DNA from: Deinococcus sp. Arct2-2
GTDB taxonomy: Bacteria; Deinococcota; Deinococci; Deinococcales; Deinococcaceae
Direction: 5' to 3'
Assembly (NCBI RefSeq): GCF_004801315.1
Contig: NZ_SSNW01000068.1
Span: 1 to 31,458, forward strand
DNA: 31,458 nucleotides
The position numbers were made by a program, and so were the translations under genes. Below are positions 6,583-15,838 of this stretch, piece after piece (position 1 is the stretch's first letter; each line of letters starts with the position of its first letter). The notes beneath the pieces were generated by a model that did no database searches, was not told the origin of the DNA, and worked only from the letters and a program-made list of their open reading frames with translations.

Positions 6583-8460
6583 ATGGATTCCACCTTGACT
6601 TCAGCACTCAACAGCTTGACGCCGCTTGCCGCGGGTAGGATTCAGCCTCAGGGGTGGTTGCGCGCTCAGCTGCAGCTCCAAGCCGACGGCCTGACCGGAC
6701 ATTTGGAAGAAATTTGGCCAGACGTGGGTTCCAGCAGTGCGTGGTTGGGTGGAGACGGCGAAGCCTGGGAACGGGGGCCGTATTACCTTGACGGTCTGCT
6801 CGCCCTCGCCCTCGTCTTGGCCGACCCTCCTCTACGGCGCAGAGCAGAGCGGTGGCTTGACGCCGTGTTCCACAGCCAGCAGGAGAGCGGAATGTTTGGC
6901 CCTGCCACGAACAGCGATTGGTGGCCGCGGATGATCGTGGCCAAAACGCTTACCGAGTATTACGATGCCACAGCCGACCTACGGGTCATCCCCTTTTTAA
7001 GGCGGTACTTCCAGCATCAGTGGCAAGAGTTGCCTGGACGCCCCCTCAGTGATTGGGGCCGGGCCCGGGGGGCCGACAACGCCATGAGCGTGCTGTGGCT
7101 TTACCGTCAGCTTCAGGAGCCGTGGCTGCTGGACTTGGCCCGCTTGGTACTGCAGCAGAGTCAAGACTGGCGTGCAGCCCTCACCCACGACCTGATACCA
7201 GAGGCCGCGCAACAGTTTGATCACCGCTGGCACGTTGTGAACGTGGCCATGGGCCTGAAGTGGTTTGCAGCGCACGCGCTGCTGGAGGATGAGCCCGCTT
7301 GGCAAGACAGTCTCCTCTCGGCCCTCGGTCACTTGGATGAGCAGCACGGCTTGGTGCACGGCATGTTCAGCGGTGACGAGTGGCTGGCGGGCCAAGCCCC
7401 GCACCATGGTGTGGAAACCTGCGCGGTGGTCGAAGCCATGTACAGTCTTGAGCAGCTCATCCGGGTGTTTGGGGTAGATCAACTCGCTGACCGTCTCGAA
7501 CGCTTGGCGTTTAATCTGTTGCCTGCCAGCTGCGGCCCAGACATGCGCACCCACCAGTACCACCAGCAGGCCAATCAGGTCAGTGCCACCGTCGACCGCC
7601 GCGACTGGACGTTTAGTGGGGATGACGCCAACATCTTCGGGCTCGAACCTCATTTCGGCTGCTGCACCGCAAACGTTCATCAAGGCTGGCCGAAGTTCAC
7701 TTCACACCTCTGGATGCAAACGGCTACGGGCGGCTTGGCCGCCGTAGCATACGCGCCCTGTACGGTGTCGGCTTCACTTCCAACAGGCGACATTGAGCTC
7801 CGTGTCGCCACGTCCTATCCGTTTGAGGATGAGGTTCAGATCGAGGTTCGAGCCCGCACGCCTCTTACCTTTCCACTGACACTCCGAGTGCCGCACTGGT
7901 GCAGCGCTCCCCGCTTGACGGTGAACGGCGAAGCGCAGCCGATTCAGGTGGATGCCCGGGGCTGCTTCCAGGTGCGGCGCCTGTGGCACCACGGGGATGA
8001 GGTTTCGCTCTCACTGCCGGGGAGTTTGCTGGTTCATCCTCGTCCACACGGTGCGGTGGGCTTGACGTGGGGGGCTTTGACGCTGGCCCTGTCTCCTGGA
8101 GAAGCCTGGACACGCCTGCCCGATACGCCCGGCTTCGGGGATTGGGAGGTACGCCCACGCACGTCTTGGAATTTTGCCTTGGCTCTCAGCGCAGACAGTC
8201 CCGCGTCCGCTATCCAAGTGGAGCGGACTTCAGTGGGCAAGCTGCCCTTTGCCCTGGAGAATGCGCCGCTCAAAATTCAGACTTTCGGCGCGCGCGTCAA
8301 GGGCTGGAAAGTCGCAGAGGGGTCGGCTGGGCCACCTCCCCAAAGTCCGCTTTGGACTGGTCAACCTATCGAAGTCCTCAAGCTGGTGCCCTACGGGTGC
8401 GCCCGGCTGCGTATCACTGAATTTCCGACCCTCATGCCCTTGCCAGATGCGACCGATTAA
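6583..8460 (+). CDS. GH127-family glycosidase, putative beta-L-arabinofuranosidase
   Basis: A 625-residue protein without a signal peptide, so cytoplasmic. The (alpha/alpha)6 barrel spans about residues 10-390, followed by beta domains. The zinc-thiolate centre known from the Bifidobacterium enzyme HypBA1 (one Glu and three Cys, one Cys being the nucleophile) is matched by E278-T-C280 in GVETCAVVEAM and by C360-C361 in HFGCCTANVHQGWPKF. E266 in GDEWLAG is a plausible acid/base. Members of this large family include beta-L-arabinofuranosidases and other activities, so the substrate is open. The start follows GGAGG by six bases and lies 12 bp after the permease. It would hydrolyse the oligosaccharide imported by the transporter. 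Confidence 0.88.
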   Translation: MDSTLTSALNSLTPLAAGRIQPQGWLRAQLQLQADGLTGHLEEIWPDVGSSSAWLGGDGEAWERGPYYLDGLLALALVLADPPLRRRAERWLDAVFHSQQESGMFGPATNSDWWPRMIVAKTLTEYYDATADLRVIPFLRRYFQHQWQELPGRPLSDWGRARGADNAMSVLWLYRQLQEPWLLDLARLVLQQSQDWRAALTHDLIPEAAQQFDHRWHVVNVAMGLKWFAAHALLEDEPAWQDSLLSALGHLDEQHGLVHGMFSGDEWLAGQAPHHGVETCAVVEAMYSLEQLIRVFGVDQLADRLERLAFNLLPASCGPDMRTHQYHQQANQVSATVDRRDWTFSGDDANIFGLEPHFGCCTANVHQGWPKFTSHLWMQTATGGLAAVAYAPCTVSASLPTGDIELRVATSYPFEDEVQIEVRARTPLTFPLTLRVPHWCSAPRLTVNGEAQPIQVDARGCFQVRRLWHHGDEVSLSLPGSLLVHPRPHGAVGLTWGALTLALSPGEAWTRLPDTPGFGDWEVRPRTSWNFALALSADSPASAIQVERTSVGKLPFALENAPLKIQTFGARVKGWKVAEGSAGPPPQSPLWTGQPIEVLKLVPYGCARLRITEFPTLMPLPDATD

Positions 8461-8489
8461 TCTCTCACCCATCCCCTGAGGAGCGTCTT

Positions 8490-10676
8490 ATGCAGCTGTT
8501 CAAATGGATTTTCGCTGGCCTCGTGCTTGTTCTCTTCGTAGGGTGCAGCACTGCTCCCACTTCTGAGCCGCCTGCCGCCCTGAGCCCTGCCCGTCCCGTA
8601 ACAGCCCTCTCCACCGTCACGCAGTTTCAGACCCCACTGGTACGTGGGTACCAGGCTGATCCGATGATGGTCACCCACAACGGCTATTATTACCTGCTGT
8701 ACAACGACAATTCAGACGCCCAAGGCGCCCGCATCACCAAAGCCTCCAGCCTCGCCGGTCTAGCGACAACAGCGCCCACGACGGTATGGACCGGCGCCGC
8801 CGACGGTATTAACTGCACCTACTGTGTGGGCTTTATCCTCCATTCAAACGCTCGTTGGTATCTGTACGGTGCGGACTTTGTGCTTGAGAGTGCGGCGGAC
8901 GACCCGATGGGCCCTTATAGCTTTAAAGCTAGATTAGCGACCGTCAATAACAGCGCAGTGATTGCAACTTTCCCTTTTTACGTGGGATCTCAACTGTATT
9001 TGTTTGAAACGTCAATCGTGGGTGGGGCAAACTCGATTCACATTGCCAAAATGAGCAATCCTTGGACTGTCAGTTCAAATTTCACTCGCATCGCGCAACC
9101 CACTGCAGCTTGGGAATGCCGCACTGGATATTGTGTGGATGAGGGTTCAAGCGTTATTGTAAAGGGCTCCAAGGTCTACAATATCTTCTCAGCATCAAGC
9201 TATGAATCCCCAGATTACTGTGTTGGAATGTTAGTGGCTGATATTGATGCCAACCTTTTAAACTCAACTTCTTGGGTCAAATCTCCCAACTGTGTTTTTT
9301 CAAGAAATAACGCAGCTGGTGCTTATGGTCCAGGCTCAATGCAATTCTTCAAATCCCCTGATGGAACTCAAGATTGGGTGGTATATCATATCAAAACACT
9401 TACTGGGGACATTTTAGATGGCGATGACCGACAGCTACAGGCCAAGCAGGTCACCTGGAATGGAGACGGTAGCCCCAACTTTGGAAGCCCAGTGGCTCCA
9501 GAAACTGCTCTCCCCTTGCCTTCAGGCGACGCAGGTACTGTGACCGATCTTGGCCCTCAAGCGATCTACGAAGCGGAGCAGGGAGTTGTCACAGCGGCCC
9601 GCATCCGCAAGTCGGCCTCAGCGTCGGGTGGGTTTTTTGTGGGCAACATTGACGAGGCCTCAAGCAAGGTCACGCTCCCGATCAAAGTTACCTCAGCTGG
9701 AAGCTACACGCTGACTCTGCGCTACGCCAATGGCACTGGGGCGGCCTCCACCCACGCGCTGTCCATCAACGGCGCCAGTGCGCAGATGGTGAGCTATCCA
9801 CCAACCGCGGGCTGGGGGCAGTTCAGCACCAGTCCTGTGACCGTGAATCTGATAGCAGGCACCAATACGCTCCGCTTCACTAAGGGGATGCAGTACGCTG
9901 AACTTGATTCGGTCGGCGTCACGTCAAGTGCTCCGGTACAGGAGTACGAGGCTGAGAATGCAGATGTCACCAACGCATCGAGACGCAGTTCAGGCAACGC
10001 CTCAGGCGGATCCTACGTTGGGGGCATCGATTTTGCCGACAGTGCCGTACAGTCCACCGTGAACGTACCGTCGGGTGGCTCATACGTGCTCAGTATCCGC
10101 TATGCAAACGGCACGGGCAGTGCCTCAAGTCAGCGGTTGGCAGTCAACGGGGGAGCGTCTCAGACCGTGACGTACCCACCGACGGCAGGGTGGGCGCAGT
10201 TTGACAGCGTGAACCTCAATGTCACGCTCAATGCTGGGAGCAACACGGTTCGGTTGAGCCAAGGTGCCGTCAATGGTTACGCCGAACTTGATGTTCTGCG
10301 GATTTTCCCGCGCCTAGAGGCAGAGAATGCGGCAGTCAACAATGCGGATCGCCGGACGTCAGGCAACGCCTCGAACAACGGGTTTGTGGGAGGCATTGAC
10401 TTTGCCAGCAGCTTCGTAGAATTTGCCAATGTCTACGCCAGTGTGCCGGGCAATTACTTGCTGCGCATCCGCTACGCGAATGGGACAGGTGGCACGACGA
10501 CCCAGCAACTGACGGTGAACGGTGCAGGTAGCACGCCGGTGAGCTATCCAGCGACGCCTGGCTGGGGCCAATTTGCTCTGGTGACCGTGCCAGTGACCCT
10601 CACGGCGGGGAATAACACCCTACGGTTCACACATGCAGGGTTCGCGGAACTGGATTACATCGAAGTCTTCCGCTGA
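8490..10676 (+). CDS. GH43-type lipoprotein with three CBM35/CBM6-like modules
   Basis: A 728-residue surface lipoprotein. The N-terminus has a lipobox (LVLFVGCS, lipidated Cys19) and a GAGGAG ribosome binding site. Residues 50-345 form a five-bladed propeller of GH43 type: D57 in GYQADPMM as likely base, E218 in CVDEGSSVI as likely acid, and GAYGPGSMQFFKSPDGTQDW, a motif common in arabinofuranosidase-like members. Three tandem carbohydrate-binding modules of about 120 residues follow at 359-477, 485-606 and 608-728, each beginning with an E-A-E/A-E-N segment and containing RYANGTG, a YP-x-T-x-GW-x-QF segment and an N-T-(L/V)-R-(F/L) strand. It would attack arabinose- or xylose-bearing polysaccharide outside the cell. 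The propeller's middle, about 8930-9430, is clearly AT-richer than the rest. Confidence 0.88.
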   Translation: MQLFKWIFAGLVLVLFVGCSTAPTSEPPAALSPARPVTALSTVTQFQTPLVRGYQADPMMVTHNGYYYLLYNDNSDAQGARITKASSLAGLATTAPTTVWTGAADGINCTYCVGFILHSNARWYLYGADFVLESAADDPMGPYSFKARLATVNNSAVIATFPFYVGSQLYLFETSIVGGANSIHIAKMSNPWTVSSNFTRIAQPTAAWECRTGYCVDEGSSVIVKGSKVYNIFSASSYESPDYCVGMLVADIDANLLNSTSWVKSPNCVFSRNNAAGAYGPGSMQFFKSPDGTQDWVVYHIKTLTGDILDGDDRQLQAKQVTWNGDGSPNFGSPVAPETALPLPSGDAGTVTDLGPQAIYEAEQGVVTAARIRKSASASGGFFVGNIDEASSKVTLPIKVTSAGSYTLTLRYANGTGAASTHALSINGASAQMVSYPPTAGWGQFSTSPVTVNLIAGTNTLRFTKGMQYAELDSVGVTSSAPVQEYEAENADVTNASRRSSGNASGGSYVGGIDFADSAVQSTVNVPSGGSYVLSIRYANGTGSASSQRLAVNGGASQTVTYPPTAGWAQFDSVNLNVTLNAGSNTVRLSQGAVNGYAELDVLRIFPRLEAENAAVNNADRRTSGNASNNGFVGGIDFASSFVEFANVYASVPGNYLLRIRYANGTGGTTTQQLTVNGAGSTPVSYPATPGWGQFALVTVPVTLTAGNNTLRFTHAGFAELDYIEVFR

Positions 10677-10903
10677 GATGACCGCCAGAGTGGGGAGCTG
10701 ATCTAGAGGGCTGAGCACGCTACACCCCTCCCCTTCAAGTGTACCGGTCAAGCGCGGCCCAGCAAGCGGGTCTGCTGCACTTCCCCGTTGTGTCTCAGGG
10801 CTTGATCCAGCACTTTCCGCCTCTTCCAAAAATCATGGGCAGGCTCCGCCAAGCTGGTGACGCCAAGACATCAGCGGTGGAGCCTGATCACCGAAGGCAA
10901 CAG
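10677..10903. other. Gap between GH43 and nucleoside hydrolase genes
   Basis: No gene is supported in these 227 bp. I see no strong hairpin with a T-tract and no clear promoter. The gap is larger than elsewhere in locus A, so the hydrolase may be transcribed separately. Confidence 0.3.
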
Positions 10904-11884
10904 ATGCATAAAATTCTTCTCGATACGGACATTGGCACAGATATCGACGACATTCTCGCCCTCTCCTTCCTGCTGGCCTCGCCCGAGATTGAGTTGTTGG
11001 GTATTACAACAGCTTACGGCAACACGGTTTTGCGCGGCAAAATTGCTTACCAGGTACTCGCCCATCTGGGCCGCGCAGGCCAAATTCCAATCGCAGCTGG
11101 GCAGCCCGCTACCCTCACGTCTTCCCGGCCCATCTTCTGGCCCGGTCACGAAGGAAAAAACATCGATCATGTCGGTATTCCTGATCATGTTCTGCTCGAC
11201 CAACCCGCGGAAGACTTCATTCTTGAGACGGTGAAAGCGCAGGAGGGCGAGGTCACGATCTTGGCCATCGCCCCACTGGGGAATCTCGCCCGCGCCATTC
11301 TGAAAGCGCCAGACACCATGGCCCGTGTCAAACGCATTTACATGATGGGCGGTGTTTTTGGGCGGAACGACCCGACATTCCTATTGCCCGTCACCGAGCA
11401 CAACATTCACTCCGATCCAGAGGCCGCGCAGGTGGTGTTTGAGTCCGGCCTGCCCATCACCCTTGTGCCACTTGACGTCACCACCAAAACGCGTCTGGGA
11501 CAAGAGGAACTGCAAGCTTTGGGCGAAGTGGATCACCCCCTTGCCCGCTTGCTCCATGCTGAACTGAGCGCCTGGCTTCCGTTTGTGCAGGCGCATGATG
11601 GCCGGGAGTTTACCCACATGCACGATCCCCTGACGGCGGCACTCTTGCTGAGGCCCGCACTTGTGGTTCACAGCCAGTCGATGTGCATAGGGGTCGAAAC
11701 CCAAGGGGTGTATACCACGGGTCAGACTGTTCCCATCTCAGCAGCAGGATTCAAGCACGTGGAGGTGGTGCTTCAAATTGATGCTCCGGCGTTCCAGAGC
11801 TTTTTTTTAGAACGAGTCCTGCAGCTCCCCGTTGCCAATCCCCCAAATTTAGAGCCTCTCCCTGAAGAGAGTGGCCCGCGCTAA
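10904..11884 (+). CDS. Inosine-uridine-preferring nucleoside hydrolase, copy 1
   Basis: A 326-residue cytoplasmic enzyme that cleaves the N-glycosidic bond of nucleosides to ribose and base. The calcium-binding N-terminal signature is DTDIGTDIDDILAL (residues 7-20), a common variant of DTDPGxDD. Further marks are LGITTAYGN, IAPLGNLARAI, IYMMGGVF, EHNIHSDPEAAQVVF and THMHDPL near the C-terminus, where the catalytic site closes. The ATG at 10904 follows AAGG by six bases; the frame upstream is not protein-like. By eye it is about two-thirds identical to the second copy at 23853-24800. It closes locus A after a 227-bp gap. Specificity for ribonucleosides is family knowledge; nothing in the sequence fixes the base preference. 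Confidence 0.93.
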   Translation: MHKILLDTDIGTDIDDILALSFLLASPEIELLGITTAYGNTVLRGKIAYQVLAHLGRAGQIPIAAGQPATLTSSRPIFWPGHEGKNIDHVGIPDHVLLDQPAEDFILETVKAQEGEVTILAIAPLGNLARAILKAPDTMARVKRIYMMGGVFGRNDPTFLLPVTEHNIHSDPEAAQVVFESGLPITLVPLDVTTKTRLGQEELQALGEVDHPLARLLHAELSAWLPFVQAHDGREFTHMHDPLTAALLLRPALVVHSQSMCIGVETQGVYTTGQTVPISAAGFKHVEVVLQIDAPAFQSFFLERVLQLPVANPPNLEPLPEESGPR

Positions 11885-12299
11885 CGAGGGGCAACGTCAA
11901 TGCCTGTTCCATCGATGTTGACCACACGCTGAATCTCCTGAGGCGGAGTTCCGTCACTCCGAAGCTCATGGGGGTGAATGATCTCTAGAACGTTGTATTC
12001 ACCCATCCGCTTCCCTCTGCCGATCAGGCACTGCCAGATTGCTCGGAACACGCTTAAAGCATGGATGCACCGTTTCAGCGCCAAACTTGCTGCGGGCCGG
12101 AGATGGCCGACCGCATGACCGCTCCGGCGCAGGACGCCTCCGTCAGTGGGATCCGGCTCGCAGTGGAGCCGCAAGGTTAAGGCAGGCTCACCACGACAAT
12201 CAATACAGGCATGAGCGCTTGGCAGGACAAGGGCCAGTCATTCCTCCAGACTCCTGGATTGGAATTGGATGATCTGTGCCCGCCTATGGGCGTCAACCA
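11885..12299. other. Convergent intergenic region, no recognised gene
   Basis: The region lies between the ends of two convergent operons. A minus-strand frame from 12174 to 11881 (97 codons) ends exactly at the nucleoside hydrolase stop and contains YNVLEIIHPHELRSDGT, which could be a degraded gene piece, but I recognise no family and see no ribosome binding site. No perfect hairpin with a T-tract was found for either operon. Confidence 0.35.
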
Positions 12300-13784
12300 T
12301 CAACCCAAAATCCAAGCGTCTGCGGTGGTCAAGCGTGCTCCAGCAGTGGTCAAGATTCGCACGCCCAGACTGTCGGGGCGCGTTGGGTAGATCCGGCTCG
12401 TGAGGCTTAGGCCGTCCCGGACAAACACCTCCAGCACTGAGCGATCTACAAAGACCGTCAAGCGGAGCTGGTCGCCCTCTAGAGGATGCAGCGCAAGCTC
12501 CTGCAACGCTGATACGGCCGTTGGGTCGGCAGAGGATCGGCTCCGGTCAATAATAAGGCGTCCCAGGCCCCGGTCATACACAATCACGGTCTCCTCGCGC
12601 CCATCGGGAGAACATCTCACGGCGACCCCACAGCTACCGCTGCCCGTCACTTCAAATTCAATCTCTAGTTCTAAGGCGTCTCCGCGCAGTCCCAGAACCG
12701 TGCCGTCCTCCTGAAGCTCACCTGTAGGCCGCGTAGATCCGCGCAGCCGCCGCAACTCGGGAACCGGTGTGACAGTCAAGCGGCCTTGCCGATCCAAGTC
12801 CAGGATCCGCGGCAGCGAAGCCACGCCGGCCCATCCCGCTGCCCGCCGCACGGCCTCACTGCGGGGCTCATCGATCCAGCCAAACAGAATGCGCCGGCCC
12901 TGATCATCCAAGAAGGTCAGCGGCGCATAGGAATCGTCAGCACTCAGCCGCCCTTCTGTTTCCGGCTGAAACGACCGCCCATCAAAGCGTCCCACCACAT
13001 AGAAGACTTGCCGGGTCAGGCCGTTCGAGAAGAGCAGCACATGCTTGTCCCGCAGCGCGAAAAAATTGGGACACTCCCACATCCAGCCGTGCTCTTCCCG
13101 GTCCCCCTGCAACAAGGGGTGCAGGTAAGTCCAGTGTTGCAGATCCGGAGAACTGTACAGCAGAGCCGCGCCGTACCCCGTATCAAGGGCCGCGCCCAGC
13201 ACCATCAACCACAGTTCACCCTCCCGCCAGACAAAGGGATCACGAAAGTCGCCTGGTTTGGTGCCTGCAGGCTGCACCGAGAGCACCGGGTTGCCCTCAT
13301 CCTTCACCCAGGTTCGCAGCCCACTGTCGCTGCTCCGGGCCAAGCACTGCACCTGTGCGCCTCCGGCAGCCCCGGTATACAGCAGCGTCGGCACCCCCTC
13401 ATAGTCAACGGCACAGCCTGACCAGCAGCCGTCCGCATCGGGGCCGCCCGGTGTGGGAGCCAAGGCCAAAGGCAAATGCGTCCAGTGCACCAGGTCGCGG
13501 CTGACCGCGTGCCCCCAGTGAATGCTGCCCCAGACCGGAGCGCTGGGATTGTGCTGATAAAACAGGTGATATTCGCCGCGCCACTGAATCAGGCCGTTCG
13601 GGTCGTTCATCCAATTGGAGCGTGGAAGAAAATGGAAGCGGGGGCGGTGTGGATCATCCAAGACAAGCGTCATTCTGTGCGTCCTCGTTTGGGCCCAAAA
13701 GCCCCTTGAAGTCAGGATCAGCAGACCAGCACCGAGCCACCACAGCGCGGCGCGGCGTGAGAGAGACCAAGGCGCGCGGGTCAA
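12300..13784 (-). CDS. GH32 beta-fructosidase (invertase/levanase type), probably exported
   Basis: A 494-residue protein that would hydrolyse terminal fructose from sucrose or fructans. The three catalytic motifs of GH32 are all present, numbered from the TTG start: WMNDPNG with nucleophile D61, FRDP with D182 as transition-state stabiliser, and ECPN with acid/base E237. A C-terminal beta-sandwich follows (DRSVLEVFVRDG). Two starts compete. The TTG at 13782-13784 overlaps the permease stop, has GGAAG seven bases upstream, and adds SRRAALWWLGAGLLILTS, a twin-arginine-like signal peptide. The ATG at 13671-13673 has GAGGA and would give a cytoplasmic enzyme. I prefer the longer form because the added residues have clear signal-peptide character. 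It is the last gene of locus B. Confidence 0.88.
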   Translation of the reverse strand: MTRAPWSLSRRAALWWLGAGLLILTSRGFWAQTRTHRMTLVLDDPHRPRFHFLPRSNWMNDPNGLIQWRGEYHLFYQHNPSAPVWGSIHWGHAVSRDLVHWTHLPLALAPTPGGPDADGCWSGCAVDYEGVPTLLYTGAAGGAQVQCLARSSDSGLRTWVKDEGNPVLSVQPAGTKPGDFRDPFVWREGELWLMVLGAALDTGYGAALLYSSPDLQHWTYLHPLLQGDREEHGWMWECPNFFALRDKHVLLFSNGLTRQVFYVVGRFDGRSFQPETEGRLSADDSYAPLTFLDDQGRRILFGWIDEPRSEAVRRAAGWAGVASLPRILDLDRQGRLTVTPVPELRRLRGSTRPTGELQEDGTVLGLRGDALELEIEFEVTGSGSCGVAVRCSPDGREETVIVYDRGLGRLIIDRSRSSADPTAVSALQELALHPLEGDQLRLTVFVDRSVLEVFVRDGLSLTSRIYPTRPDSLGVRILTTAGARLTTADAWILG

Positions 13785-14692
13785 TCTTTGCTTCCGGTGC
13801 TTGCCACGCTGGCAACAAACCAGCGCTGAAACACAATAAAGAGCACGAGCACTGGGAGAGTGATCAGGGTAGCGAACGCCATGATCTGACCCCATTCATT
13901 GACGTACCCGTAAAAAACTTGAATGGCGGGCATCAGCGGCCGGGCTTCTTCGGACTGAACGGTCATGGTGGGCCAGACATAGGCATTCCACGCTCCCAAG
14001 AAGCGCAAGATGGCCACTGTGGCAAAGACTGGGCCGGAGAGCGGCACGATGATCCGGCGGTAGATCTGAAAAGGGGTCGCGCCGTCGATGACCGCCGCCT
14101 CATCCAGTTCCTTTGGCAGATCCAGGAAAAATTGGTAGAACAAGAAAATGCCGCCGACGTCGGCCAGAAAAGGAATGATCTGCACCCGTAAGGTATTGAT
14201 CCAGGTGGACACCACCTGTACGCCGTCCGGCCCCACCTCGATCCAAGGCAAGCGGCTCACGATCAACAGGAGCGGGATGATGATGGTTTCGCCGGGAATG
14301 ATCAAGAGGATGATCAAGAGGGCCACCACCCCCCGTTGACCGCGCCAGCGCAACCGGGCCAGCGCGTAAGCCGCGAGGCTGTTGAACAGCAGGCTGAACA
14401 CCACCGAGATGACGGCAATCAACACAGAATTACGGAAATACAGCTCAAAGTTGGTGGCCTGGAAGACCGCCTGGTAATTGGCCAGCGACAGGTCGCCCAC
14501 CGGCAGGAGACCCCGGATCGAACGCAGATCCAGCAGCACCTGCTCCCGCGGCTTGAACGATGACATGACCATAAACACCAGTGGAAAGAGAAACACGAAC
14601 GCGATCGCGCTCATCAGCACGTAATGGCCCAGCACGCTGAGCCGGGCCCGGGTCTGCACCGTCAATCCCGGTCTGCGCCGCACTACAGTCAT
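13781..14692 (-). CDS. Sugar ABC permease, MalG type (locus B)
   Basis: A 303-residue inner-membrane permease with six hydrophobic segments starting at YVLMSAIAFVFLFPLVFMV. The EAA loop (ELDEAAVIDGATPFQIYRRI) and the ending FVASVASTGSKD are typical of MalG-type subunits. Its ATG overlaps the stop of the upstream permease in the pattern ATGA, so the two are translationally coupled, and its own stop overlaps the TTG proposed for the GH32 gene. A short extra segment (PWIEVGPDGVQVVSTWINT) enlarges one periplasmic loop. It acts with the 14689-15810 permease and the binding protein at 15872-17113. Confidence 0.94.
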   Translation of the reverse strand: MTVVRRRPGLTVQTRARLSVLGHYVLMSAIAFVFLFPLVFMVMSSFKPREQVLLDLRSIRGLLPVGDLSLANYQAVFQATNFELYFRNSVLIAVISVVFSLLFNSLAAYALARLRWRGQRGVVALLIILLIIPGETIIIPLLLIVSRLPWIEVGPDGVQVVSTWINTLRVQIIPFLADVGGIFLFYQFFLDLPKELDEAAVIDGATPFQIYRRIIVPLSGPVFATVAILRFLGAWNAYVWPTMTVQSEEARPLMPAIQVFYGYVNEWGQIMAFATLITLPVLVLFIVFQRWFVASVASTGSKD

Positions 14693-15810
14693 GTGCTCTT
14701 CCGTTCGGCCAGAAGACGGCGCTGAATCAGGGCGATCCCGAAAATCAGCAGGATATACACCACGGACATGGCCGAGCCGGACGCGATGTCTTGTTCGCGG
14801 GTGCCTTTGGTGACGATGCGGTACATCATGGTGCTAGTGCTGTCGAGCGGCCCCCCCTGGGTCATGATGTCCACCTGGGTAAAGAGGCTAAAGGCCTGAA
14901 CCGTGGTGAGAATCACCACGAACACCGTGGTATTGCGCAGCGACGGCACCGTTACGAAGCGGAAGCGCTGCCACGCAGAAGCGCCGTCAATACTGGCGGC
15001 CTCATACAACTGGGCGGGGATCCCTTGAAGTCCTGCCAGGAAAATAATCATCTGGAAGCCGACCGCCGACCACGCGGACATCAGGCCGATAGCCAACATG
15101 GCAGTACGGGGACTCCCCAACCAGTCGATCGGTTTGACCAAATTGAAGGTCAGCAGTGTCACAAACTGATTGATCATGCCGACGTCGCGGTTGTACAAGA
15201 ACACCCAAATAATCGAGACGACGGCGATGGACGTCACCACCGGCAAAAAATAAATGGCGCGAAAGAGGCCGACGCCCGGCACCCTGCGGTTGACAACCAC
15301 TGCCAGCAGGAGGCCCAACACAGTTTGGAGCGGCACCACGATGAGGGCGAACAGGGTGGTGTTGCCCAGCGAGCGGTAAAACACCGGGTCTTTGGCCACG
15401 ACCGCGTAGGATTGCCCGCTCCACTGGAATTCGAAGCCTGGCCGGTACTCGGAGAGCGCAGGAGTATTGGCCAGCGCGGTTCGGGTGGACTGAGGCTGCA
15501 CCTCTCCCGCAGCGCCCCGAGTGGGCTGTCCAGAAACCGGATCCACTTCAGGAGGCCGGGCAATCACCCGCACACTGAGCAGGCGGTCAAAATTTCGCCA
15601 CCCCACGAATTCGGTGGGATTGGGTGAAAACAGGCGTTGGTTGGTGAAACTCAGCGTAAAAGCCAAGAAAAAGGGCAGGACTAGAAAGACGGTCAGCAGC
15701 AGCAAAGCGGGGCCGCCCATCCAGAGGGCGGCCCCACCTTCTGAACGCCTGCCGATCGGCCTGCGCTGCGCCGTTGACCGCCGCGTGGGTTTGAACGTCA
15801 CGTCACTCAA
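14689..15810 (-). CDS. Sugar ABC permease, MalF type, with enlarged periplasmic loop (locus B)
   Basis: A 373-residue permease, about 60 residues longer than its counterpart in locus A. The excess lies after the first membrane segment, at about residues 80-145 (RPPEVDPVSGQPTRGAAGEV through SGQSYAVVAKDPV), on the outer face. The EAA loop is QLYEAASIDGASAWQRFRFV, then TVPSL. The start appears to be TTG at 15808-15810; a GGAGG lies rather far upstream (about 13 bases), with GGTGA closer, so a GTG three codons further in is possible. It follows the binding protein after a 61-bp gap that holds a strong hairpin. Confidence 0.92.
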   Translation of the reverse strand: MSDVTFKPTRRSTAQRRPIGRRSEGGAALWMGGPALLLLTVFLVLPFFLAFTLSFTNQRLFSPNPTEFVGWRNFDRLLSVRVIARPPEVDPVSGQPTRGAAGEVQPQSTRTALANTPALSEYRPGFEFQWSGQSYAVVAKDPVFYRSLGNTTLFALIVVPLQTVLGLLLAVVVNRRVPGVGLFRAIYFLPVVTSIAVVSIIWVFLYNRDVGMINQFVTLLTFNLVKPIDWLGSPRTAMLAIGLMSAWSAVGFQMIIFLAGLQGIPAQLYEAASIDGASAWQRFRFVTVPSLRNTTVFVVILTTVQAFSLFTQVDIMTQGGPLDSTSTMMYRIVTKGTREQDIASGSAMSVVYILLIFGIALIQRRLLAERKST

Positions 15811-15838
15811 AATAATTCACCGACCTCCGGTTGGACAG

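Noticed and set aside
11881..12174. 97-codon minus-strand gene convergent with nucleoside hydrolase copy 1
   Set aside because: No ribosome binding site, odd N-terminal composition and no recognised family.
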